Of a stretch of 64,000 bases of DNA, positions 25,001-33,460 are shown piece after piece. Within the stretch, counting starts at the first letter, position 1. The number at the start of each line of letters is the position of its first letter. The stretch lies in contig OZ026566.1 in NCBI GenBank assembly GCA_964020155.1, positions 2,234,289-2,298,288 on the forward strand, in the 5' to 3' direction. The position numbers and the translations under genes are program-made. Source of the stretch: Chondrilla cf. caribensis (Eukaryota; Porifera; Demospongiae; Chondrillida; Chondrillidae). The notes under the pieces are model-generated. The model worked only from the letters and a program-made list of their open reading frames with translations. It was not told the DNA's origin and did not search any database.

Positions 25001-27237
25001 TACAAGGTAATGAAACCAGTTATAATAATATAATATAATTCCATTATTGATGTCAGTGTACTCCTTTGAATTTAACAAAATTAAAGTTTCCTCACGAACT
25101 TATATAATCTCAGGTACCCCATGTCAGTGTCCAACTGCCCCAGCAAATGGTAGGACATCCTCATGCCTTGGAACAGCCAGTGTTGGTACACACCTTTATT
25201 ACTATTGTAACAGTGGTTACCATCGGAAAGGAGCTAGCTATACTACATGTCTTCCTTTTGGCAACTGGAGTGAAGTAGCAACTTGTGTGAAAAGTAAGTG
25301 TGATTTGCAATTGTTTTCGAGGATCATAAATAGTATCTTAACATTGTTGATTGCATCAGACTTCTATACTATATTTGGAATGGAATTGCGATGAAGTAGC
25401 AAATTGGATTTTATATTACTTACTAGGTGTGCACATAGTGCAGAACCTCGCTTGTATAGTAGTGTGGTAGCTATGGAGGGAGGCCAACTTCAGCTTCCAT
25501 TTTTATTTGGATAGGAAAAAGAATCTTTGCTGGTAGGTAGAGTGAGTCTGGGAATGAGGTTGAGAAAGTCTATTAACTGTCTCTAAAGCTTTTTGCTCGT
25601 CGTAAAGTCACGCGCAAGCACATGCCATGACGTCATATACCATTTGCAAATGGCTGACAAGATGGACGTCATCATGGCCGGCCAATTCTAGGTCCCGAAC
25701 GACGTTACGGCGTACCCTACTTACGCCGAAAGGGAAGTCAAAAATCGTTACGCAAAATTTTTAGATAACTTGTTTGTTCACGTTTTAAGAGTTCTGGTAA
25801 TCGCATAGCGGGAAAAGTGCCACCGTGAAGGAAAGAAATGTGAGTTGCCTTTTCTTAAGCGTTGCGCAAACTCCAGGTTGTCTGTACAAACGTTCGTTAC
25901 TTTATTCTGTAGCACTCCGATGCCCGCTCACACCAGCATCGACCAATATCGAATTTCGTTCACGAGCACTTTGAAACTCTCGGCGAAAGAAAGCACAAAT
26001 GGGACAAAATCTTAGAATTTTTAACCCGGAAACTAATCAAATGAGTGGGCGCCAACTCTGGGCACCCCTATGCGACGGAAACAGATAACCTCGCGGTATA
26101 AACCGCTCGGTAATTATATCTACGAAAACATAGAAATTAAAGATTATCATTCTGTTATTGAATCATTTTCATACAAATTTCATTTTAAAACATCTACTTG
26201 TGACCTTTTCATTTATAACCAGTCAATATATATCAAAATAAATCAGTCAATATATATCAAAATAAATCAGCAATTGGGAGTTGCGATGTCATTCTGATGT
26301 CTGTTAATGAATTATTTTCATACAAATTTTGTGTCATAACATCTACTTGTGACCTTTCACTTATAACCAGACAATAGCAAAATAAATCGGCATAACACAG
26401 TCAGAGCAGAACATATATAATGTATTCAATTCGCAAATGCACAGTAATTTAGGGACCTGTACATGTGAATGTTATTTTAAAGGAAACGTCCTACAATGTG
26501 TGTGCCCACTGTTTTGCCAAAATTAGCTGCCTTTCTACTCCTATGATTTTATGCACTTCTGAGCAAGTTTGCTTGCTGTAGTTTCACACAAATACAAGTC
26601 TAAATATGTTCTATATTAATGTACAGAGGTTTTCTGTATATACTTACTATATGCAGTCAAACCTTGTCCCTGTCCTACTCCACCCACCAATGGCTCCACA
26701 AACTGTAATGGATCTCATCTTGCTGGTACTGGGAGCAGAGTGACATACTCCTGTGACAGTGGTTACATCCTGTCAGGAAGTACCTATAGAACATGTGAAC
26801 CAAGCGGATTTTGGACAGGAATGGCTCCAAATTGTGTGAAAGGTATAGGTTTCCCATATCTAATTCTATTTGTAGTATATATAATATGACTGAATACAGT
26901 TATGAGTGTTAAAGTAATAAACTAAACTGTTTTATTATATAATATTATATCCTGGTGCAGTATTAAACTTACTACAATTTGATTCCCTCTATGTACGTAT
27001 TACTCAGGCACATGCAATTGTCCGCCTCATCCATCTAATGGATACACCAGTTCCTGTTCAAAAACAGCAAACAATGGCACAGAAATTAATTACTACTGTG
27101 ATCAAGGATATATCCTGACAAGTGGAGATAGTCAAAGGATGTGTCTGCTTGGAGGGAACTGGACGGGAAGTGAACCACTTTGTGAGAAAGGTATGTACAG
27201 GGATATATCCTGTGCAAGCACTAGTGTGTGTGTGCGT

Positions 27238-27319
<82 letters not shown>

Positions 27320-29007
27320 TTTTATGCATGAGCTTTTTTATTGCCTGCTTGGTATGAGCAATAGTATGTATATAATAATGCTTATATTATTTTTAATAGG
27401 AAAAATATTAGAAACATTTAACATGCTAATATATGTGAGATAATGCGGTGAAATCATTGTATACTGTTAGGGCATTAATAGTTACCATTATCGAATTGAG
27501 ATCAGTATCAGTAGATTATTAATTGATATACACAAGGTTTAAAAATGTTACAAGGCCCTTGCACATGACAGCCACTGTGCTACACTCTTCATTGCATGGG
27601 GTATGTATAATATTCAATATGACATCTTCATGATCATATGAGATTTAAAGAATACTGTTGAAATATGATTATAATTATATTTAATTTATTATCAGAAATG
27701 GTAATCAAGCAATGTCCTTGTCCATCATCACCCACCAATGGCTCCACAAACTGTGAAGAATCTCATCTTGCTGATGCTGGTAGAAATGTGACATACTCCT
27801 GTAACAGTGGTTACATCCTGTCAGGAAATAGTTACAGGACATGTCAAGCAAGTGGTAATTGGACAGGAACAGCTCCAATATGTGTGAAAGGTGACTGAAT
27901 AATTTAAAAAGTTGCTATTTTATTATCATTATCACCATCATCATCATGAATTCCCTTTAAATTTCCTTTTAAGGTTGCATTTGCCCATCTGTACCAGTTA
28001 ATGGCTACATTGATGACTGTTCAGGAACAAAGCGTGTTGATTCCATCTTATCATATCACTGTAACACTGGATATTCAATTTTTAGCACCAACACATCTAG
28101 GATTTGTCAGAGTGATGGAGAATGGTCGGAAACTTCCCCCAAGTGTGAGAAAGGTATGCATGTATGCAATACCTTAAATGTACTACCTAAATGATAATTT
28201 AAATATCATGTTTGTTTTCTGTACCCGTACATTTCCAACCAGACAACTGTCCATGCCCCTCCTCTCCTGTGAACGGCAACATAACCTCTTGTGTGGGATC
28301 AACCTTGGTTGGGAGCTACATCTACTACTACTGTGATAGAGGGTATGAACTTGTTGGAGACTTTAGTAGAATGTGTCAGATTGGAGCTACCTGGACAGGA
28401 AGTGCTCCTACATGTGAAAGGAGTGAGTACGAGTAGATGAGGTATCTAAATTCACTATCATCCCCCCTTGTATGATATTTCAGTGTGGGTTAATATCTTC
28501 TAATCCTGTGATTGGATTTTATAATAATCTAAACATTATATACAGGTTAAATTTATGAAAAGTAAGTAGGTTGGAGTTATTTATCCAATTAATATCTTTA
28601 TTATATCTGTAATTGTTTTTGTGTACTATATAGATTGTCATGTAATACTGATCAGATGTAATACATTTGATTTTGTAGAATCAAATTCCAACCAAGTGCA
28701 CAACAGCAATCAGAATACAGTTCTTGATATAATCTTTGGTGTATCCATTTTCATCACTCTCCTTATTATACTCATTGTGATATTGGCTGTGATTGGATGG
28801 CTCGTGAGGAGGAAAAATCGTAAGGTTTCCAGGTCAGAGCCCATTGCCCTTTCATCACTTCAAGGAGCTCAGCCTGATGAAAATGTCTATGAAAAAGTCC
28901 ACAGCTTCAACACAAGCTCCACAAATGTATCACTTTCTAAGAAAGAGACATATGGAAATGTTACTGAATGCAGTGATGAGCCAGAATGTGCGGAAAATGA
29001 TGAGTAA
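7677..29007 (+). CDS. CCP/sushi-repeat type I membrane receptor with 23 CCP modules (gene 2)
   Basis: Spliced from 25 exons: 7677-7740, 7833-8015, 11248-11442, 11518-11697, 11772-11957, 12830-13006, 17680-17868, block B (nine exons, 18440-23145), block C (eight exons, 23515-28422) and 28679-29007. The lengths sum to 4,626 bp, exactly 1,541 codons plus stop, with every internal exon phase 1-1. It begins with a signal peptide ([19 protein letters not shown]), then 23 CCP modules, a TM helix and a tyrosine-bearing tail almost identical to gene 1. The first six CCPs are divergent versions of the A2-A3-A4-A5-A8-A6 types, so the gene looks like an old block joined to two recently copied blocks. A retroelement lies in the 4.7-kb intron before 17680. 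Ligand unknown; a recognition or adhesion receptor is inferred. A split into two genes at that intron is possible, but I see no second signal-peptide exon. Confidence 0.82.
7833..8015 (+). CDS. Gene 2 CCP exon 2
   Basis: Acceptor catag, donor gtatat, 183 bp. Core [15 protein letters not shown], ending DPYCVQG. Divergent relative of A2. Confidence 0.87.
8016..11247 (+). other. Gene 2 large intron 2 (3.2 kb)
   Basis: No CCP exon or transposon ORF recognised on either strand. Scattered short open frames have no domain-like content. The intron is unusually long compared with the 75-700 bp typical of this gene. Confidence 0.6.
11248..11442 (+). CDS. Gene 2 CCP exon 3 (divergent)
   Basis: Acceptor tgtag, donor gttagc, 195 bp. 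Reads [11 protein letters not shown] and ends PPTCVR. It keeps the four Cys and final W but has an unusual LHWWIGYIC stretch and lacks the usual NGY motif, so it is the most diverged CCP here. Confidence 0.78.
11518..11697 (+). CDS. Gene 2 CCP exon 4
   Basis: Acceptor tgtag, donor gtatgt, 180 bp. Core [16 protein letters not shown], ending PPTCKT. A4-type. Its 3' end is copied as a relic at 12278-12327. Confidence 0.87.
11772..11957 (+). CDS. Gene 2 CCP exon 5
   Basis: Acceptor tgcag, donor gtgaaa, 186 bp. Core [15 protein letters not shown], ending VPTCVQG. A5-type. Confidence 0.87.
11958..12829 (+). other. Gene 2 intron 5 with a CCP exon relic
   Basis: 872-bp intron. Apart from the exon fragment at 12278-12327 and a short direct repeat of 'ggagctaacataaataag' near 12482-12518, it shows no recognisable content. 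Confidence 0.65.
12278..12327 (+). pseudogene. Relic 3' end of an A4-type CCP exon
   Basis: About 50 bp nearly identical to the last third of exon 11518-11697 ([16 protein letters not shown]). The donor is lost and an in-frame TAG follows. The 5' two thirds of the exon are missing, so it cannot be spliced in as a CCP. Confidence 0.7.
12830..13006 (+). CDS. Gene 2 CCP exon 6
   Basis: Acceptor tgtag, donor gtgagt, 177 bp. Core [15 protein letters not shown], ending KPTCQR. A8-like. Confidence 0.86.
13007..13800 (+). other. Gene 2 intron 6, part upstream of the retroelement
   Basis: AT-rich intron sequence with no gene or repeat that I recognise. Base composition becomes noticeably more GC-rich from about 13,800, where the inserted element begins. 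Confidence 0.55.
13801..15722 (+). mobile_element. Decayed non-LTR retroelement, reverse-transcriptase part (+ strand)
   Basis: Three overlapping or adjacent frames (about 13924-14343, 14318-14773, 14773-15369) with a further frame to ~15,720 together encode a reverse transcriptase. Recognisable motifs are [48 protein letters not shown] and [10 protein letters not shown]. The last is the catalytic YxDD box with the first Asp changed to Asn. Frameshifts between the frames and an early stop at 15367 make it inactive. It is GC-richer than the surrounding intron. The exact 5' boundary is not determined. Confidence 0.8.
16140..16210. repeat. ATA/AAT trinucleotide-rich tract between the retroelement halves
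   Basis: Interrupted AAT repeats lie between the plus-strand and minus-strand retroelement fragments. Confidence 0.7.
16223..17480 (-). mobile_element. Non-LTR retroelement C-terminal part with zinc knuckle and RLE-like endonuclease (- strand)
   Basis: One long open frame on the minus strand with no in-frame ATG at its upstream end; the frame continues from about 17,480 through [13 protein letters not shown]. It has a Cys-x-Cys...His-x4-Cys knuckle ([16 protein letters not shown]) followed by [20 protein letters not shown] and VRVFNP. That resembles the knuckle plus PD-(D/E)XK restriction-like endonuclease at the C-terminus of R2-type retroelements. It is the 3' half of the same kind of element as the plus-strand fragment but is inverted. 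No intact element is present. Confidence 0.75.
17680..17868 (+). CDS. Gene 2 CCP exon 7
   Basis: Acceptor catag, donor gtcagt, 189 bp. Core [17 protein letters not shown], ending DLVCEKG. A6-like and divergent. First exon after the retroelement-bearing intron. Confidence 0.85.
17869..18439 (+). other. Gene 2 intron 7
   Basis: 571-bp intron preceding block B. No exon-like or repeat content recognised. Confidence 0.6.
18440..18625 (+). CDS. Gene 2 CCP exon B1
   Basis: Acceptor tctag, donor gtaaat, 186 bp. Core [15 protein letters not shown], ending TPVCARG. Confidence 0.88.
18740..19380. mobile_element. ~0.64 kb insertion in intron B1-B2, of unknown type
   Basis: Present at the same intron position in block C (about 23,832-24,448) and absent in block A. 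Short frames exist on both strands but no domain is recognised. A transposon or retropseudogene fragment is inferred from the presence/absence pattern. Boundaries are approximate. Confidence 0.5.
19796..19978 (+). CDS. Gene 2 CCP exon B2
   Basis: Acceptor tgcag, donor gtaatg, 183 bp. Core [15 protein letters not shown], ending HPSCVQG. Confidence 0.88.
20073..20249 (+). CDS. Gene 2 CCP exon B3
   Basis: Acceptor accag, donor gtgagc, 177 bp. Core [15 protein letters not shown], ending APICVK. Counterpart missing from block C. Confidence 0.87.
20250..20656 (+). other. Gene 2 intron B3-B4
   Basis: 407 bp, homologous to the A3-A4 intron. Nothing exon-like recognised. Confidence 0.65.
20657..20836 (+). 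CDS. Gene 2 CCP exon B4
   Basis: Acceptor ctcag, donor gtaagt, 180 bp. Core [16 protein letters not shown], ending VATCVK. Confidence 0.88.
20837..21332 (+). other. Gene 2 intron B4-B5
   Basis: 496 bp, homologous to the A4-A5 intron. No further features. Confidence 0.65.
21333..21518 (+). CDS. Gene 2 CCP exon B5
   Basis: Acceptor tgcag, donor gtatag, 186 bp. Core [15 protein letters not shown], ending APNCVKG. Confidence 0.88.
21753..21935 (+). CDS. Gene 2 CCP exon B6
   Basis: Acceptor ctcag, donor gtatgt, 183 bp. Core [15 protein letters not shown], ending EPVCEKG. Confidence 0.88.
21936..22428 (+). other. Gene 2 intron B6-B7 with short TG run
   Basis: The TG run at 21969-21996 is much shorter than in blocks A and C. 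The remainder is homologous to the A6-A7 intron. Confidence 0.75.
22429..22623 (+). CDS. Gene 2 CCP exon B7
   Basis: Acceptor tatcag, donor gtgact, 195 bp. Core [15 protein letters not shown], ending APICVKG. Confidence 0.88.
22700..22879 (+). CDS. Gene 2 CCP exon B8
   Basis: Acceptor cttaag, donor gtatgc, 180 bp. Core [15 protein letters not shown], ending SPKCEKG. Confidence 0.88.
22966..23145 (+). CDS. Gene 2 CCP exon B9
   Basis: Acceptor accag, donor gtgagt, 180 bp. Core [16 protein letters not shown], ending APTCER. In block A the equivalent exon is followed by the TM exon; here it splices onward to C1. Confidence 0.88.
23146..23514 (+). other. Block B/C junction intron
   Basis: 369 bp. 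Resembles the A11-TM intron up to about 23,300, then becomes unrelated. The fusion point between blocks therefore lies near 23,300. Confidence 0.7.
23515..23700 (+). CDS. Gene 2 CCP exon C1
   Basis: Acceptor accag, donor gtaaat, 186 bp. Core [15 protein letters not shown], ending IPVCARG. Confidence 0.88.
23832..24448. mobile_element. ~0.6 kb insertion in intron C1-C2 (copy of that in block B)
   Basis: Nearly the same sequence as 18740-19380 with scattered substitutions and one extra in-frame stop. Absent at the block A position. Type unknown; ends approximate. Confidence 0.5.
24824..25006 (+). CDS. Gene 2 CCP exon C2
   Basis: Acceptor tgcag, donor gtaatg, 183 bp. Core [15 protein letters not shown], ending HPSCVQG. 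Confidence 0.88.
25114..25293 (+). CDS. Gene 2 CCP exon C4 (A4-type)
   Basis: Acceptor ctcag, donor gtaagt, 180 bp. Core [16 protein letters not shown], ending VATCVK. Only 107 bp after C2, because the A3-type exon is missing. Confidence 0.88.
25294..26656 (+). other. Gene 2 intron C4-C5 with CpG-rich insertion and local duplication
   Basis: 1,363 bp against 522 and 496 bp in blocks A and B. The extra sequence, roughly 25,393-26,280, is CpG-rich (unlike the rest of the gene), includes a CRE-like TGACGTCA at 25,629, and is followed by two partly repeated copies of the local intron sequence (26,150-26,250 and 26,290-26,380). No CCP exon lies within it. Confidence 0.65.
26657..26842 (+). CDS. 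Gene 2 CCP exon C5
   Basis: Acceptor tgcag, donor gtatag, 186 bp. Core [15 protein letters not shown], ending APNCVKG. Confidence 0.88.
27008..27190 (+). CDS. Gene 2 CCP exon C6
   Basis: Acceptor ctcag, donor gtatgt, 183 bp. Core [15 protein letters not shown], ending EPLCEKG. Confidence 0.88.
27223..27316. repeat. (TG)n microsatellite in intron after exon C6
   Basis: Pure TG from 27241 to 27316, preceded by an interrupted TG stretch. It is the longest of the three paralogous TG runs. Confidence 0.95.
27317..27695 (+). other. Gene 2 intron C6-C7, distal part
   Basis: Homologous to the A6-A7 and B6-B7 introns. No exon-like content. Confidence 0.65.
27696..27890 (+). CDS. Gene 2 CCP exon C7
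   Basis: Acceptor tatcag, donor gtgact, 195 bp. Core [15 protein letters not shown], ending APICVKG. Confidence 0.88.
27974..28153 (+). CDS. Gene 2 CCP exon C8
   Basis: Acceptor tttaag, donor gtatgc, 180 bp. Core [15 protein letters not shown], ending SPKCEKG. Confidence 0.88.
28243..28422 (+). CDS. Gene 2 CCP exon C9
   Basis: Acceptor accag, donor gtgagt, 180 bp. Core [16 protein letters not shown], ending APTCER. Membrane-proximal CCP of gene 2. Confidence 0.88.
28679..29007 (+). CDS. Gene 2 terminal exon: TM helix and tyrosine tail
   Basis: Acceptor ttgtag; stop TAA at 29005-29007. Differs from the gene 1 exon at only a few residues (Y to N in the stalk, M to V after the helix, T to A, G to S, I to C). 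Both YEKV and YGNV are conserved. Confidence 0.88.
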
Positions 29008-31184
29008 TTTAGTTTAACTGTTTAAGATATAGGCCAGGTGAAGTATTATAGATCTGGTTGACAAAGTGCTAGACAAACAGTGTAGTGCATTCAAAGTAAT
29101 CTGCAAAATTATTATAGGTATTTAGTAATGTAGGCATATAATATTGATTATGTAAGGTACTTCTGAATCATAGAAGAGCTTCCAATATTAGGGAGTGTGG
29201 TAAAAATAATAATTACTATAATTATAGAAATAACGATAATACAATGATAAAACAAATGCAACAATCAAATGTAAATTAGGTAATAATCATACTGGGAAAC
29301 TTAGCATGTTCATAAGAATATCAAAAATAGTGCATTCACATGCACTCTGTTTTTCCTCAGTTTGATCTGAGACGTGTATATATTATATATATACTGGACC
29401 CATATCAAGTCTATTTTGAATTTAATATTTATTGTTTGCCAAGTCTAATTGTGAAAGTAGCCTTGTGCATACATAGTGTAGTGGAAATTATACATCACTG
29501 ATAATTGTTCATCCCCCTATATTTAATTCTCTTCTGAACGTTTATGCAAAGACCCTAGGTACCCCATGTCAGTGTCATTCCAGGCTCAAAATACTTTATA
29601 ATATGCCTTAAAAGTTCTAAACATGTGTTCGCTACAGTCTTCCTTCTCTTCTGAAAGTCTGCCCAAAACAGTCTTGACGCTGACAGGGGACAAGTTGTTA
29701 GACTACTTAATATGTACATTGTATCTAATACATACCGACAATACCCGATATCAGTGTCCAATTGACCAGTTAACGGTAGAACATCATTATACTCTAAAAC
29801 GGCCAGTACTAGTGTTGGTTCAAGCCTTACTGGGGTCACTATCGAGGAGGAAATATAGCTCTACTACATGTCTCGTTTTCGGAAACAGAGAGAGAAGCAC
29901 CAGTCTGTAAAGAGAGTGAATTATCTGTGAGTTCACGGTTCCTTCCGCAGATTGACGTCTTTAGAGAAATGGTGTGTCGCTGCGTCGTCTTTATTTCCCC
30001 TGCTACATGTACAATCCCAAGCGAAGTATCTGTTGAGCACGTCGAAAATGGCTGGCTTTCGGAAACAATAATTATTTTACGGAAGTGAGCAATTTTCTCG
30101 CCTTCGAAGCGGTTTAAGAACCAATTTCGGTGGTTTCAAACCATTTCTCGATCATTCTCGATCAGCTATAATCTGTATAAACGCGTTAGTGGACCTTTAG
30201 AACTTCGTTACAGATTCTGCTCAGAGTATACCTTCGTTCCCCGCGCGACTCAGAGAGAGTGTAACATAATATCTTCCAGCTAATTGCGTCGTTTTGAACT
30301 CTGACCCTCTTATTCACGTTACTACAGCAAAGCTTCAATGCAGGCCAGAGATTGTCATCTTTGAGTGTCATGCAGATGATCTGGTAATGGTACTGTGCAG
30401 TATATTTAGTTTAAGACTTTTCAGAGACACTATTGACAATAAATTTCAAAGTTTACTCACGACAGAATCACATTCAAATTTGATTTAATTGCATTTAATG
30501 GATTGCATTTAATTCAATTTTCTTCAAATATTGCCTGGCTCTGAGAAGGAACCTCACAAACACATGTATTACTTCTCACAACACATGTACACACACATCA
30601 TTCATCATGCGCATACATGCACATATCATTGACAACATTGTTACATGTATCTAAAGTATAAACTGATGTACATCAGATCAATATTAATTTTGTTAAAAGG
30701 CTGGTTGGTATAATTGGATTCTAACATCCATAAAGGACCAAGGCCACAAAATGTCCTTGAAAATTAATTTCAGGGTTTATTGCTTGCAAAGAGCTAGAAA
30801 TGGTGACGAATGTGGGATGTGTATTGATATTATCAGAAGAAATAAATTGATTCAATTATTATTATCTATATAACTTTAAAATAATGTATAAATACAATGA
30901 AAACAGATTCTGATTGGATACATATCACATGTCATGTACAAATCCATTAACAGGATGTCAGTGACCTAGGGATTTCAAGAGAGCATAATGTAATGACATT
31001 CATGAATACCTATGAATTTAATTTAACATTGGTATTTAAAGTTGTATTCAATGATGTTGGATTCACAATTCTGCAGTCTTCTATTCTGAAGCACATTGGC
31101 TGAAATCTTATTAATATCAGCAGCCATCCTGTTTCACCTGGACAGATTTAGTTGATAGAACTGAAGTCCCAGGTCTCTGGAATC
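29008..31184 (+). other. 3' flank of gene 2 and start of duplicated unit 1
   Basis: The first ~470 bp match the 3' flank of gene 1. From about 29,290 the sequence also matches unit 2 (47,897 onward). It contains a relic CCP exon (29742-29918) and a CpG-richer stretch (about 29,920-30,300). Unit 2 has one foldback insertion and one ~1 kb insertion that are absent here. No intact gene recognised. Confidence 0.65.
29742..29918 (+). pseudogene. Decayed A4-type CCP exon in unit 1
   Basis: Alignable with exons such as 1814-1993 over most of their length: the QCP start, a CAGTGTTGGT-like centre, the CATCG/TATCGAGGAGG region, the CTACTACATGTCTC segment, and a TCTGTAAA end with a gagagtg remnant. Frame lost and cysteines missing. 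A further fragment of the same exon start (GGTACCCCATGTCAGTGTC) is at about 29,558. Confidence 0.65.
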
Positions 31185-31721
31185 ATGACTCAAAAAAGTG
31201 AGAGTACTAGTGTTCTTGTGAGCTTCTCATGCTACATTAGAGTGACTGTCACATTTCTCAATCATTTCTTTCCAGCTACTCACACTGTTGCAACTGTGTT
31301 TCTATTCCTTGGGCTCTTCGTAAAAGAAGGAGGGGCATTAAGATTGACCGACCATGTTCCTGGTATTTTAAAAGTGACTGTTATCAAAGCCTATAACCTT
31401 CCTGACACTGACGGGTTGTGGGACACAGCTGACCCTTATGCCAGGATCACTGCCCACAGCGTTTATGGCTTCACTGTCAGTGCGGATACTCGTGTGATTG
31501 GAGGCAATCTGAATCCTGTGTGGAATCAGGAAGTAAATTTGCAGTATGAATCGAAGTGGACGCACTTTACAATCCAAATTTGGGATCAAGACGGTGGATT
31601 GAATGGCAATGACGATACTATGACGGGAGAATACCGCGTTGATGTTGTGGTTCCCTGTAGTGATGTTGAGAAAGTTGGGGGCAAGATTGAATATTCATAT
31701 TATGTTGATTATTCTCTTTAA
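31185..31721 (+). CDS. Short C2-domain protein, copy 1
   Basis: 178 residues from ATG 31185. The N-terminus has two hydrophobic stretches (about residues 10-29, and TVATVFLFLGLFV at 34-46), suggesting a signal anchor or signal peptide. A single C2 domain follows (about residues 58-178): ILKVTVIKAYNLPDTDG, TADPYARI, NLNPVWNQE, IWDQDGGLNGNDD. The Asp residues in both Ca-binding loops are present, so Ca2+-dependent phospholipid or protein binding is likely. Solo C2 proteins are not classifiable further. It is followed 5 kb downstream by the toxin-like gene in both duplicated units. The start could lie elsewhere if upstream exons exist. Confidence 0.75.
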   Translation: MTQKSESTSVLVSFSCYIRVTVTFLNHFFPATHTVATVFLFLGLFVKEGGALRLTDHVPGILKVTVIKAYNLPDTDGLWDTADPYARITAHSVYGFTVSADTRVIGGNLNPVWNQEVNLQYESKWTHFTIQIWDQDGGLNGNDDTMTGEYRVDVVVPCSDVEKVGGKIEYSYYVDYSL

Positions 31722-33460
31722 CACATACCAATAGACAATGCATTCAAATTTAACATCAAAATAATTCACATTTATTACTTACTCGTATTACAAATAATTG
31801 AAAGTTATATAACGGCATTTCTTTGATAAATCAAAAGTATAAACCAAAATAAGCTTTTTGTATCATTATAATAATAATTATGTATTCATTATGATAACTT
31901 ATTTATTATATCTCTTTTGATGTTTCTAATAATATAATTATAACTTTGTTTGTTCATTAATTTGTGCATTGAGCAAAACTGCACCATAGAATAATACCAA
32001 ATACTGGGCAATTGTGGAAACAATAGTAGGAGTGCCAGTATTGGGTTAAAATCGTCTGTCACATTGTTGTTCTTGAGCACTGTTTTATCCATCGTGATTG
32101 TAACCTCCATGGTCAATTTTCATTTGTATGGCAAAGATTTTGACAATGATGGCTATAAGGGCACCTGTTTGCCTATGCTGAGAAGCCAATTTCACTTGCA
32201 TAGAACATGTCAGAGAGTGCAAATCATGAAGATATTGTACATACATTCAAATGTGTGCACAATTTGTACTTGCTGAAGTGATAATAGTCATCACTCATGA
32301 AGCCATAATAATCATTGTCAGTCCACATCTCAGCAACATCAAAACCATCCCATGCAGCATGTTCACACAGGGTTAACCACCATCATTACATCGATAAAGC
32401 ATATTGCATACTGTATATAGATATTGCAATAAAGATAATTAAAAATCAAAGTTACATTGTTGTTAACGACTAATTTTATGTTTGTACAATACATCGAATA
32501 CTTACAGACAATATCAAATTGTCCTCAATTTTCAAATAAACATCACATCAGTACCTGAATAATAATTCTTAATCAGAAATATACATGTAAAATACGAACG
32601 AACATTCCTTATTTGGATCCTTACAGTCTGCACGTATCCTTACATGATGGATGTTACCATACAGTAAACACACCCCATGCAAGTCTAGTGATATTAGATA
32701 TAAATTATTGTTATATAAGTATTATCACATTCTATTATACTGGGCATCTTGTAAACACCAATTCCAATGTTAGCTTGGAACATATTTACATTATAATTGT
32801 ACGTAAGTAAGTATTACATACCTAGTAATTATCGTACATATGTTAGATAGCATGTGATTCAATATGGGTTAATTACACATTACATACTATACGTAGGCAT
32901 CACTATGTCATGAGAGAAATCTTGAATTGATAACAACCCGAGTATGGAGCTAAGTGCAATTGTGTGGAGGGTCAATGTCGAATGTTATTGTCATGGCTAT
33001 CGTATGTTTACATTTTTCATGTAAATGTGGTTATAGGAATATCCCAACTGGAAATGTAAAACTTAGTGTGTCATTTATTATACAATGTTGTCATTGGATG
33101 ATGTTAACATTGTCAATATAATAATAATTATTAATATTGTTATGTTACATACTGATTCAAATTAATACAGATGAGATATAGCTTAGATACTGATCAACTT
33201 TTTATGTACTATAGTCTTATTGTCATTAGAAAGTGTCAAAACAGTGAAGCATCACTGAATGAGAGAGATTCACAAACCCCTGAGGGGGGATGATTGATGA
33301 CATGGGGAAACTTACCGTGTTCATTATAACCATAGAAGCATTCTCATACACATAACATACGTAGCAATTATTAATTGATGGCTTTGAGCTTCCTAACATT
33401 GCAGGTACACATGGCCAAGGTTACTGTACTGGAACACCAATTAACATGATTGGGATGTAA

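Larger units (their letters stand above)
23515..28422 (+). repeat. Block C of the three-copy CCP exon array
   Basis: Eight exons homologous to A1, A2, A4, A5, A6, A7, A8 and A11, introns included. The A3 equivalent is deleted, leaving a short C2-C4 intron. A CpG-rich insertion enlarges the C4-C5 intron. Confidence 0.85.

Noticed and set aside
31218..31275. A possible short intron in the C2 gene (GTGAGC ... TTTCTTTCCAG)
   Set aside because: Removing these 58 bases shifts the frame out of the C2 domain within a few codons, while the unspliced frame is open and conserved in both copies.
31889..32276. Conserved short frames on both strands downstream of the C2 gene
   Set aside because: Conservation between the units is no higher than in surrounding non-coding sequence, and no domain or splice context supports coding.
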